DNA of 5,847 nt from Deltaproteobacteria bacterium (GTDB taxonomy: Bacteria; Desulfobacterota; Desulfovibrionia; Desulfovibrionales; Desulfovibrionaceae), in assembly GCA_031280335.1 (NCBI GenBank), contig JAITGZ010000147.1:1-5847 (forward strand). Reading direction: 5' to 3'. A program made the translations under genes and the position numbers. A model generated the notes under the pieces. The model was not told the origin of the DNA and did no database searches. It worked only from the letters and a program-made list of their open reading frames with translations. Below, piece by piece: positions 1 through 5,847 of this stretch (within the stretch, counting starts at the first letter, position 1; each line of letters opens with the position of its first letter).

Positions 1-41
1 AGCTTGGAAGGCTGATGCTCTAGCCGTTGAGCTATTCCCGC
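1..41 (-). tRNA. tRNA-Gly(TCC), 5' part only
   Basis: Read on the minus strand, the sequence starts with the acceptor arm GCGGGAA (complement of 35-41), followed by TA and a D-arm beginning GCTC. The anticodon loop CTTCCAA lies at 10-4, with anticodon TCC opposite GGA at 6-8. The window ends in the 3' half of the anticodon stem, so the variable loop, T-arm and CCA end are off the edge. It is the third gene of a Thr-Tyr-Gly tRNA series and is separated from tRNA-Tyr by 103 nt, unlike the 8 nt between Thr and Tyr. The identity rests on the anticodon plus the typical 5' half; the unseen half cannot be checked here. Confidence 0.9.
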
Positions 42-144
42 GCACGCGCCGTAGTTCTCCGACAGGCGTCCTGTCTCCTACAGCCTGTTGCCTTTTAACG
101 GTCCCAAACTCCCCCCGCCAAGGCTGTGCCGGACGGGTATTATG
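42..144 (-). other. Spacer between tRNA-Tyr and tRNA-Gly with a short hairpin
   Basis: This is 103 nt without a gene, inside the presumed tRNA transcript. It contains a perfect 6-bp inverted repeat with a 3-nt loop (GACAGG at 61-66, CCTGTC at 70-75) and a looser 6-bp pair (ACAGCC at 80-85, GGCTGT at 122-127). There is no T-run after either on the minus strand, so they do not look like terminators. They may be structures that guide processing of the tRNA precursor, but that is inference. I see no open reading frame with a ribosome binding site and no additional tRNA fold. Confidence 0.5.
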
Positions 145-230
145 TGGTGGTGGGGGATGGATTCGAACCACCGTAGTCGTTTGACGGCAGATTTACAGTC
201 TGCTCCCTTTAGCCGCTCGGGCACCCCACC
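145..230 (-). tRNA. tRNA-Tyr(GTA)
   Basis: The 86-nt gene includes an encoded CCA end (TGG at 145-147 on the plus strand). The acceptor stem pairs GGTGGGG (complement of 224-230) with CCCCACC (complement of 149-155), with A as discriminator base. The anticodon is GTA, opposite TAC at 194-196, in loop context CTGTAAA. The T-arm GGTTCGAATC is visible (about 157-168), and a long variable arm makes the gene about 10 nt longer than an ordinary tRNA, as expected for bacterial tRNA-Tyr (class II). It lies 8 nt downstream of tRNA-Thr, so the two are certainly cut from one precursor. Confidence 0.97.
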
Positions 231-238
231 CCGACCTA

Positions 239-314
239 TGGAGCTGGTGATGGGACTCGAACCCGCAACCTGCTGATTACAAATCAGCTGCTCTGCCAGT
301 TGAGCTACACCAGC
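239..314 (-). tRNA. tRNA-Thr(TGT)
   Basis: The 76-nt gene has an encoded CCA (TGG at 239-241 on the plus strand). The acceptor stem pairs GCTGGTG (complement of 308-314) with CACCAGC (complement of 243-249); the discriminator base is T. The D-arm begins TAGCTC, the anticodon loop is TTTGTAA with anticodon TGT opposite ACA at 279-281, and the T-arm is GGGTTCGAGTCCC. It is the first gene of the tRNA series and sits directly after the tonB transcription unit, with a candidate promoter just upstream (328-356). Confidence 0.97.
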
Positions 315-327
315 CGGTAAACAAAGC

Positions 328-356
328 TTTTTATCCGCCGTTTTTTAAAAAAGCAA
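328..356 (-). promoter_or_regulatory. Candidate promoter for the tRNA series
   Basis: On the minus strand, TTGCTT (complement of 351-356) is followed after exactly 17 nt by TAAAAA (complement of 328-333). These match the sigma-70 consensus at 3 of 6 and 4 of 6 positions. The -10 would put the transcription start a few bases before the mature tRNA-Thr end at 314, leaving a short 5' leader. The stretch is AT-rich in an otherwise GC-rich region. The match is modest, so this is a candidate only. Confidence 0.4.
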
Positions 357-360
357 GAAG

Positions 361-389
361 AAAATAAGACAGCCCGCATTTTTGCCGTC
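361..389 (-). terminator. Weak terminator-like hairpin after tonB
   Basis: Thirteen bases after the tonB stop codon, the minus strand reads GACGGC (complement of 384-389), a 10-nt loop, then GCTGTC (complement of 368-373). This makes a 6-bp stem with one G-U pair. It is followed by TTATTTT (complement of 361-367) and then CTTCTT. The stem is short and the T-run interrupted, so it may be only a partial terminator. If it fails, tonB transcription would run into the tRNA genes. Confidence 0.4.
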
Positions 390-402
390 TCCGCCCGTAT
401 TT

Positions 403-1044
403 TTACGAATTTTCAATGGTATAGCGTATGGGGATATCAATGCTCATGGATTCGGGCGCGGGCAGCGGGCTCCATTTGGCCTGCACCCGCCGGAGCGCCT
501 CCAGGGCGGCCTTTTCCAAGGTCGGATGCGCCCTGGCGTTTTTTACGCCCACCTCACGGATGGCACCTTGCCCGTCAATATGCACCACCATGTCCACCAC
601 GCCCTCCAGCCTCAGGCGCAGGGCCGCCATGGGGTAGCGTTTTTCGCGCTCTATGGCGGCGACAAGGGCGGCCAATAAATTGTGCCGCGCCTCCAACGCC
701 TTGTCTTGAGGCATCTCAAATCCTGTTTCACCCTGCGCCGTCCGCGGCGGTTCCGGCAGCGCCTGTTCCGGCGCGCTCCGGCCCGTTCCTGGCGGAGGGG
801 GCGGTTTTTTCCGGGCGCGTTTTACAGGTTTTTCCGGCGGGGCGGCGGGCGGAGCGGCAAGCGTGGCGGCGGGAGGCGGAGGCGCCGCTTCAAGCAAAGA
901 TATTTGCAGCCTTTCCACCGGCGGCGGCAGAGGAACCAGGGCGGCACGCGAAACGAGCATGGAGCAGAAAAGCCCCACGCCCCCGTGTATGCACAGGGCG
1001 CAAACCAGGCCGATGGCCTTACTTGGACGCCACAGGCTGCTCAT
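403..1044 (-). CDS. tonB: Energy transducer TonB
   Basis: This 213-residue TonB protein spans the periplasm and passes proton-motive-force energy from ExbB-ExbD to outer-membrane receptors. A single N-terminal membrane anchor covers about residues 10-32 and contains CIHGGV, with His20 at the same number as the key histidine of E. coli TonB. The Ser four residues before it in E. coli is Ala16 here. Residues 38-100 are rich in Pro and Ala with a basic KRARKK patch, the usual periplasm-spanning linker. The C-terminal domain (about 120-213) has the family pattern: YP at 137-138, EG at 147-148, HIDGQG at 155-160, and a closing IPIRYTI strand. The start is fixed: an in-frame stop lies at 1069-1071, and AGGAGG (complement of 1048-1053) sits 3 nt before the ATG, which is a short spacing. 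The gene overlaps exbD by 26 nt, so translation is probably coupled. Confidence 0.93.
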   Translation of the reverse strand: MSSLWRPSKAIGLVCALCIHGGVGLFCSMLVSRAALVPLPPPVERLQISLLEAAPPPPAATLAAPPAAPPEKPVKRARKKPPPPPGTGRSAPEQALPEPPRTAQGETGFEMPQDKALEARHNLLAALVAAIEREKRYPMAALRLRLEGVVDMVVHIDGQGAIREVGVKNARAHPTLEKAALEALRRVQAKWSPLPAPESMSIDIPIRYTIENS

Positions 1045-1453
1045 GATCCTCCTGCCCGCGCTCCCGGCTTACGTTGATGATAAAGTCCGCCCGCCCCTGC
1101 CCCTTGGCCGCGTCCAGGGCGCGTATAAACAGACCGAAAGGCGCTTTTTTGTCCACATTGAAAACGATGACGGTCTCCGGCGGCCAGGAGGCCAGGCTCG
1201 CGGTCAAATCCTCCGGCGATACAGCCAGGCCGTCAAAAAAAATGCGCCCGTCTTCGGTTATGCTGACATCCAGTTCTTTTTTATCCCTGTCCGCGATTGC
1301 CGCGCTTTCGGCTCCGGCCAGGGCCACTTCCAGCACGGGACGGGAAAAGGTCGTGGCCATGATGAAAAAGATCAGCAGCATGAACACTGCGTCAATGAGA
1401 GGAGTCATATCCAACGACACATCCGGGTCTTCTTCCCAGGAAAGCGGGTTCAT
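1019..1453 (-). CDS. exbD: ExbD/TolR-family proton-channel subunit
   Basis: This 144-residue inner-membrane protein partners ExbB and TonB. A short cytoplasmic N-terminus (about 1-16) leads into one membrane helix (about 19-37). The family motif DMTPLIDAVFMLLIFF follows; Asp21 corresponds to the single membrane aspartate (Asp25 in E. coli ExbD) needed for proton use. The rest (about 45-135) is a periplasmic domain with the expected pattern LDVSITEDGRIFFDG and, near the end, ADFIINVSRE. Length is normal for the family. ExbD rather than TolR is inferred because a TonB and not a TolA gene follows. The ATG lies 2 nt after the exbB stop TAG, with a GGAAG about 8 nt upstream; the 3' end overlaps tonB by 26 nt. 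Confidence 0.93.
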   Translation of the reverse strand: MNPLSWEEDPDVSLDMTPLIDAVFMLLIFFIMATTFSRPVLEVALAGAESAAIADRDKKELDVSITEDGRIFFDGLAVSPEDLTASLASWPPETVIVFNVDKKAPFGLFIRALDAAKGQGRADFIINVSRERGQEDHEQPVASK

Positions 1454-1455
1454 AA

Positions 1456-2091
1456 CTATGCTTCCGCCCCCGTCTTTTCCGTCGCGTGGGAAAATGACGG
1501 ACGCAGGCGCTCCACCGCACGGTAACTGTGTTCCACAGCTTCAATGTGGAAGCCTTTCATCCTGAGGCTCAGCCAGTAAAAGGCCACCAGGGTGGGTATG
1601 GCCACGGCCAGCCCCATGATGGTGGTGAGCAGGGCCTCCCATATGCCCCCGGCCAGCACGGCGGCGTCCGCGCTGCCGGGGCCAGCGGCCAACTGGCGGA
1701 ACACGGCCACCATGCCGAGCATGGTTCCGGTCAGACCGAGCAGCGGGGAGATGACGGAAATGAGCTTGAGCCAGGTGAGGTCGCGGTTGACGCGCTCAAA
1801 ATTGCGGTGGAACAGGTAGGCCACCTCGGCCCGGATGTCGTTGGAATGCGTGGCATGTGTGCGCGCCACCTCCGCAATGATGTTGACCAGGGGGTTGCCG
1901 GGCCGGCGCAGTTCATCCACATAGCCTTCGCCCCCTGCTTCAATGCGGGCGAAACGCCGGCGAAAATCCCTGTTGATCAGGGCGGCCAGGGCCAGATTCT
2001 TCAGGGCCAGATAGGCGCTGACCAGGGATAAAAGCACCAGGGCCGCCCCGGCCGGGCCAATCTTGGCGTAAAGGGCGGCCGCCGTGTTCAC
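1456..2091 (-). CDS. exbB: ExbB/TolQ/MotA-family proton-channel protein
   Basis: This 211-residue membrane protein forms the proton channel core that, with ExbD, energises TonB. Three helices are visible at about 13-34, 108-132 and 153-175, with a long cytoplasmic part between the first two. The second helix carries PLLGLTGTMLGMVAVF and the third GGIWEALLTTIMGLAVAIP. By alignment from memory, Thr123, Glu152 and Thr157 match E. coli ExbB Thr148, Glu176 and Thr181, so the channel looks functional. I chose the GTG at 2089-2091, which overlaps the flavodoxin stop as GTGA; this gives a normal N-terminus (MNTAAALYAK). A longer frame reaching 2148 would run back inside the flavodoxin gene and begin with an Arg/His-rich stretch unlike the family. 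The GTGA junction implies coupling to the flavodoxin gene. Confidence 0.92.
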   Translation of the reverse strand: MNTAAALYAKIGPAGAALVLLSLVSAYLALKNLALAALINRDFRRRFARIEAGGEGYVDELRRPGNPLVNIIAEVARTHATHSNDIRAEVAYLFHRNFERVNRDLTWLKLISVISPLLGLTGTMLGMVAVFRQLAAGPGSADAAVLAGGIWEALLTTIMGLAVAIPTLVAFYWLSLRMKGFHIEAVEHSYRAVERLRPSFSHATEKTGAEA

Positions 2092-2600
2092 TGCCCCGCC
2101 CCCATACGCCCCAGCATGTCGGTGAATACCTGCCGGGCGGCGGCGCAATCCGCCTCATCCGGGTGTTTTTCCGCCTCCAGCAGGCGGGCCTTGCGCTCTT
2201 CCGTCATGGCGTGCGGGTTTTCACGCATCTTGGCCATGGCGGCCAACAGTTTGGGGTCCACCCTTCCCTGGCAGATAAAGGTGCCCAGCACTTTGTTGCC
2301 TTCCATCATCCCCACCGCCCTGCGCATGGTTTCGCGGGCGTGTTCGGAATCAGGCCAGGCCCCCAAAGTGCCGAAAAGCCCCACGGACGCGCCCTTGACC
2401 CTGGCCATATAGGCGGACATGGCCGCGTCCGGCTCGCCCTTGTCCACCCAAAAACCCAGGGCGATAAAAGCATAGCCCGCCGGGTCGGGGGCTGTCTCCA
2501 CCGCAGCCAGTTCCGTACCCGCAGGCATTACGGAGTGTACGGCCTCGGCAATCTTGCGCGTGTTGCCGGTACGGCTGGAATAAACAACAAGGTTTTTCAT
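2088..2600 (-). CDS. Flavodoxin-like protein (Flavodoxin_3 / BilS-like)
   Basis: A 170-residue cytoplasmic protein expected to bind FMN and carry electrons. The N-terminal beta strand and phosphate loop read LVVYSSRTGNT (4-14), the FMN-phosphate signature of flavodoxins. Other blocks are LGFWVDKG (48-55), LFGTLGAWPDS (75-85), FICQGRVDP (108-116) and HPDEAD (146-151). As I remember it, this set marks the Flavodoxin_3 family, which includes BilS of bilirubin-reducing gut bacteria. Two adjacent ATGs exist (2603 and 2600). AGGAGG at 2607-2612 is 3 nt from the first and 6 nt from the second, so I chose 2600. It leads the exbB-exbD-tonB run and lies downstream of the ECF genes, suggesting a role in reducing the imported compound. 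That role is inferred; the sequence shows only a flavodoxin fold. Confidence 0.88.
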   Translation of the reverse strand: MKNLVVYSSRTGNTRKIAEAVHSVMPAGTELAAVETAPDPAGYAFIALGFWVDKGEPDAAMSAYMARVKGASVGLFGTLGAWPDSEHARETMRRAVGMMEGNKVLGTFICQGRVDPKLLAAMAKMRENPHAMTEERKARLLEAEKHPDEADCAAARQVFTDMLGRMGAGQ

Positions 2601-2606
2601 CATGCG

Positions 2607-2612
2607 CCTCCT
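2607..2612 (-). promoter_or_regulatory. Strong ribosome binding site of the flavodoxin gene
   Basis: The minus strand reads AGGAGG, a full match to the anti-Shine-Dalgarno core. Its 6-nt distance to the ATG at 2600, against 3 nt to the ATG at 2603, decides in favour of the second ATG. It is the best-placed full-length Shine-Dalgarno in the window and fits a gene that opens a new translation unit. Confidence 0.75.
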
Positions 2613-2619
2613 TTGGGGC

Positions 2620-2653
2620 AAATTAACCATAGTTTTAATTTTTGAGGGGCCAA
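2620..2653 (-). promoter_or_regulatory. Candidate promoter and operator for flavodoxin-exbB-exbD-tonB
   Basis: On the minus strand, TTGGCC (complement of 2648-2653; 4 of 6 to TTGACA) is followed after 16 nt by TATGGT (complement of 2626-2631; 4 of 6 to TATAAT). The -10 lies within a perfect 7-bp inverted repeat, AAATTAA at 2620-2626 and TTAATTT at 2635-2641 with an 8-nt centre. A repressor binding this repeat would block the promoter. The region is clearly more AT-rich than its surroundings. I do not recognise the operator; it does not read as a classical Fur box. Confidence 0.4.
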
Positions 2654-2739
2654 AATGGGCAGTTTATCCAGACGCCTCCTTATCCTTGCTGTCCCTTGGC
2701 ATAACGGCAAGGTGCCCCTCCCCCGCTCACCGGATGGGT

Positions 2740-4140
<1,401 letters not shown>

Positions 4141-4148
4141 GGCTTCGC

Positions 4149-4892
4149 TCACATGGACGTGGGGCGAAACTGCGGCCCCTGGCTTTGCAAAATAATGGCG
4201 GCGGCCAGAAGGCAGGCGGCCAGGGCCAGGGTCGTGAAATCGCGGCGGCTCAAACCGGGCAGTTTTTCCCGCGTGCGTTCGGCCTGTCCCATGCCCTTGA
4301 GTTCGGCGGCCACGGCCAGATCGTCGGCGGAATAAAGCACACGGAAGATCAAGGGCACGGCAAAACCCCGCCATAGCCCGCGCAGTCCTTTGCCGGGGCG
4401 CAGGCGCACGGCGTCGCGGATCTGGGCGCAGTCTTCAAGAAAAACGGGGACAAAGCGGATGGCCACGGAAATGGGTATGCGCAGCCAGGCGGGCAGGCGC
4501 ATGGCCTGCAGCCTTTTGAACAGTGCCTGTACCGGCGTGGACATGGCCAGGACAAGCAGCAGGTTGATTGAAATGAGCATGCGTAAAAAAGGCGCGCACA
4601 GGCTCAGGGCGTCCCAGCGCATCAGGCCGGGCACGGCCAGACCGATGAGGGCGGAACAGCCCAAGGCCGAAAGCATCATGAGCGAAGCCAGGAGGTAAAC
4701 CTTCAAAACCGTGGCGAGCCTGGAGGCGTTCAGGGCCAAGGCCGCGCTGGACAGCGCCAGCAGTCCCAGGCTGAGGGGCGAAGACAGGATTATGGAGGCG
4801 ACGGACCCGCCGAAACACATGGACAGCTTGACCCGTGCGTCCAGCGAGGCGGCGAAGCTGTCTTTGGGGCTAGTGAACAATGAGGCCCGCAT
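4149..4892 (-). CDS. ECF transporter T component (CbiQ/EcfT family)
   Basis: A 247-residue transmembrane coupling protein that links the ATPase to the S component in the inner membrane. The N-terminus carries LDARVKL (17-23), the family's usual D-x-R/x-K start. Several hydrophobic helices follow (about 25-55, 60-88, 99-118, 138-152, 176-188, 218-236). Coupling motifs contacting the ATPases can be placed at RDAVRLRPG (159-167) and AAELKGMG (195-202). Both deviate from the usual Ala-Arg-Gly: the first reads Arg-Pro-Gly and the second Leu-Lys-Gly. The start ATG overlaps the S gene by 23 nt and has AAGGAG (complement of 4900-4905) 7 nt upstream, so coupled translation is likely. The substrate is set by the S component, not by this protein. 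Confidence 0.9.
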   Translation of the reverse strand: MRASLFTSPKDSFAASLDARVKLSMCFGGSVASIILSSPLSLGLLALSSAALALNASRLATVLKVYLLASLMMLSALGCSALIGLAVPGLMRWDALSLCAPFLRMLISINLLLVLAMSTPVQALFKRLQAMRLPAWLRIPISVAIRFVPVFLEDCAQIRDAVRLRPGKGLRGLWRGFAVPLIFRVLYSADDLAVAAELKGMGQAERTREKLPGLSRRDFTTLALAACLLAAAIILQSQGPQFRPTSM

Positions 4893-5478
4893 GGCGCAGC
4901 TCCTTCATAAAGCGCAGCCCGGCAAAGCAGCCCATAACAGTGCCGCTTGCGCCGATGCAGATAAAAACGGCGGCGGTGATGAGCATACCCGGCTGCTCGC
5001 GCATGCTGAGCCAGGAAAGCCCCAGCCCCAGGGCCTTGGCCGACAGCTCCGCCGTGAGGATGCCGGCCACAAGGGCGCGTGTCCTGCCGTAGCCGCCCAG
5101 GGCGCGGATTACGGCCTCGCCCAGCAAGGCGGCGGCCAGCGCCGCCGGGGCAAGCAGAATGCCCTGCCCCATGAGCAGGAGCGAAACCAAACTGGTTACG
5201 CCCACGGCCAGGGGGAGGGTCCAAAGGCGGGGAACCTTGTGCAGCAGAACAAGCATCAGGGTAACATAAAGGCAGTTTTTCAGGGCCAGGGTAATGGGGT
5301 TCATGCCGCCGCCCATATAGGCCAGCATAATGGCCGAGGCCTTGATCACCGTGGCGAATACACCTATGGTTGTCAGTTCGCGCGTGTTCCAGCGCGGGCG
5401 GGGGGCTACGGCCAGGGCCGCATCCCTCACGCGCCGCAGCGGCGCGCCCCGGCGCTGGGGAGACATGACCTCGGACAT
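4870..5478 (-). CDS. ECF transporter substrate-binding (S) component, MptD/Trep_Strep-like
   Basis: A 202-residue integral membrane protein expected to bind the substrate in the inner membrane. After an Arg-rich N-terminal stretch (about 1-33) come roughly six hydrophobic segments (about 36-54, 66-80, 86-104, 107-126, 134-155, 165-187), the usual S-component layout. RELTTIGVFA (33-42), HKVPRLW (80-86), GGYGRTRA (128-135) and the basic C-terminal KELRHAGLI (192-200) fit what I recall of the MptD/Trep_Strep family, whose members end in a similar basic motif with AGI. The family is named putative; in streptococci a related importer has been linked to haem. The start ATG lies 3 nt after the receptor stop, with GGAG 9 nt upstream; a second in-frame ATG at 5466 is possible. 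I am sure of the S-component role, less of the subfamily, and do not know the substrate. Confidence 0.82.
   Translation of the reverse strand: MSEVMSPQRRGAPLRRVRDAALAVAPRPRWNTRELTTIGVFATVIKASAIMLAYMGGGMNPITLALKNCLYVTLMLVLLHKVPRLWTLPLAVGVTSLVSLLLMGQGILLAPAALAAALLGEAVIRALGGYGRTRALVAGILTAELSAKALGLGLSWLSMREQPGMLITAAVFICIGASGTVMGCFAGLRFMKELRHAGLIVH
5430..5446. repeat. GC-rich 8-bp perfect palindrome in the S-component N-terminal region
   Basis: CGCGCCGC (5430-5437), a single A, then GCGGCGCG (5439-5446) form an almost fully symmetric hairpin. It falls in codons 11-17 of the S-component gene, which encode part of its Arg-rich N-terminus. In mRNA it would be a very stable stem (seven pairs with a 3-nt loop) soon after the start codon. 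It could slow ribosomes or RNA polymerase; equally, it may be chance in GC-rich coding DNA. Confidence 0.4.
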
Positions 5479-5481
5479 GGC

Positions 5482-5847
5482 TTAAAACTCCGCGCCCAGG
5501 CGCAGCACAAGGTGCAGGCCGGGTTCTTCCAGCGAGCTGGAGGCAAGGGTGTAGTTCTTATTGAGCAGGTTGTTCAGGTTCAGGTCGGCGAAAAACTTTT
5601 GTTTTTCGCCGTATTCCGCGCCCAGGGCCAGGTTGGCCGTGCTCCACCCGGCGTAGGAGTCGGTCTGCGTGGCCGAGGTCTTTTCCCAGGCCCTGCGGGC
5701 GAAACGGCTGTAAGCATCGGCATGTACGGACAGTGCCTTGGCTATTTCGCGCTCATAGCGCAACCCGGCGCGGCCGCTCCAGGCCGGATGGCCGGTCTTG
5801 GAGGTCTTGCCTATGCTGCTTGCCCCGCTGTAATCAAAGACGCGGCG
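5482..5847 (-). CDS. TonB-dependent outer-membrane receptor, C-terminal 121 residues
   Basis: The reading frame is open from the right window edge to the TAA at 5482-5484, giving 121 residues of a longer protein. It has the end of a TonB-dependent receptor beta-barrel: alternating polar/hydrophobic strands (for example LRYEREIAKALSVHADAYSR and NLALGAEYG), then the family hallmark LNLNNLLNKNYT. A last strand HLVLRLGAEF ends in the terminal Phe used by the BAM assembly machinery. Such receptors import large or scarce molecules (haem, cobalamin, siderophores, metal complexes) using TonB energy. The plug domain, TonB box and signal peptide are off the window, so the ligand cannot be judged. Only 3 nt separate it from the S-component gene, strongly suggesting one operon and a shared substrate. 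Confidence 0.9.
   Translation of the reverse strand, partial: RRVFDYSGASSIGKTSKTGHPAWSGRAGLRYEREIAKALSVHADAYSRFARRAWEKTSATQTDSYAGWSTANLALGAEYGEKQKFFADLNLNNLLNKNYTLASSSLEEPGLHLVLRLGAEF

Larger units (their letters stand above)
2604..2739 (-). other. Gap between the ECF ATPase gene and the flavodoxin gene
   Basis: This is the longest non-coding stretch inside the cluster. It divides the genes into a right block (receptor, S, T, ATPase) and a left block (flavodoxin, exbB, exbD, tonB). Besides the promoter candidate and inverted repeat at 2620-2653, it holds CCTTG-type repeats at 2684-2712 that could pair in two competing ways. There is no convincing terminator: no stem is followed by a T-run. 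I see no riboswitch I can name and no supported gene. Confidence 0.5.

Noticed and set aside
88..276. Plus-strand open frame of 62 codons
   Set aside because: It runs antisense across two clear tRNA genes, has no ribosome binding site and resembles no protein; its translated text is that of reversed tRNA.
2092..2148. N-terminal extension of ExbB up to 2148
   Set aside because: It overlaps the flavodoxin coding end and gives an Arg/His-rich stretch; the GTG forming a GTGA overlap with the flavodoxin stop gives a normal ExbB start.
2601..2630. Flavodoxin starting at the ATG at 2630 (ten residues longer)
   Set aside because: That ATG lies in the AT-rich inverted repeat with no Shine-Dalgarno, whereas AGGAGG sits just before the ATG pair at 2603/2600.
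2659..2697. A 12-codon open frame starting with ATG in the same gap
   Set aside because: It is too short, and its only purine-rich upstream stretch is about 12 nt away; nothing supports translation.
2604..2739. A cobalamin or FMN riboswitch in the gap
   Set aside because: I looked for the conserved core boxes on the minus strand and did not find them; only isolated G-rich pieces are present, and the gap precedes a flavodoxin, not the importer genes.
4141..4374. N-terminal extension of the ATPase up to 4374
   Set aside because: It lies inside the T-component gene in another frame and encodes an Arg/Gly/Pro-rich sequence unlike ABC ATPases; the family N-terminus begins at the ATG at 4140.

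Overview
The window looks like a chromosomal segment of a high-GC Gram-negative bacterium. The codon bias, the gene set (a TonB-dependent outer-membrane receptor beside an ECF transporter) and the tRNA cluster suggest a member of the Desulfovibrionaceae or a relative. That placement is an impression from sequence style, not a computed assignment. Every gene I can support lies on the minus strand, so transcription runs from the right end of the window to the left.

Right part (5847 down to 2740): the C-terminal end of a TonB-dependent outer-membrane receptor (its start lies off the window), then three tightly packed genes for an ECF-type importer. These are a substrate-binding membrane S component of the MptD/Trep_Strep type, a CbiQ/EcfT-like T component, and one polypeptide carrying two ABC ATPase domains. 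Receptor and S gene are 3 nt apart, S and T genes overlap by 23 nt, and T and ATPase genes abut (8 nt apart, or GTGA-overlapped if an alternative start is used).

Middle (2739 to 403): a 137-nt gap with an AT-rich inverted repeat and a possible promoter, then flavodoxin-like protein, ExbB, ExbD and TonB. Flavodoxin and exbB share a GTGA overlap, exbB and exbD are 2 nt apart, and exbD and tonB overlap by 26 nt. Together the genes describe a whole uptake route: outer-membrane receptor, its own TonB-ExbB-ExbD energiser, an inner-membrane ECF importer with no periplasmic binding protein visible, and a small cytoplasmic flavodoxin that could reduce the cargo. The cargo is not shown by the sequence. 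Haem or another tetrapyrrole, or a metal complex, is a reasonable working idea.

Left part (402 to 1): a weak terminator-like hairpin, a candidate tRNA promoter, then tRNA-Thr(TGT), tRNA-Tyr(GTA) and the 5' half of tRNA-Gly(TCC), cut by the window edge. This is the order of thrU-tyrU-glyT upstream of tufB in E. coli, so a tuf / translation-gene cluster probably continues to the left.
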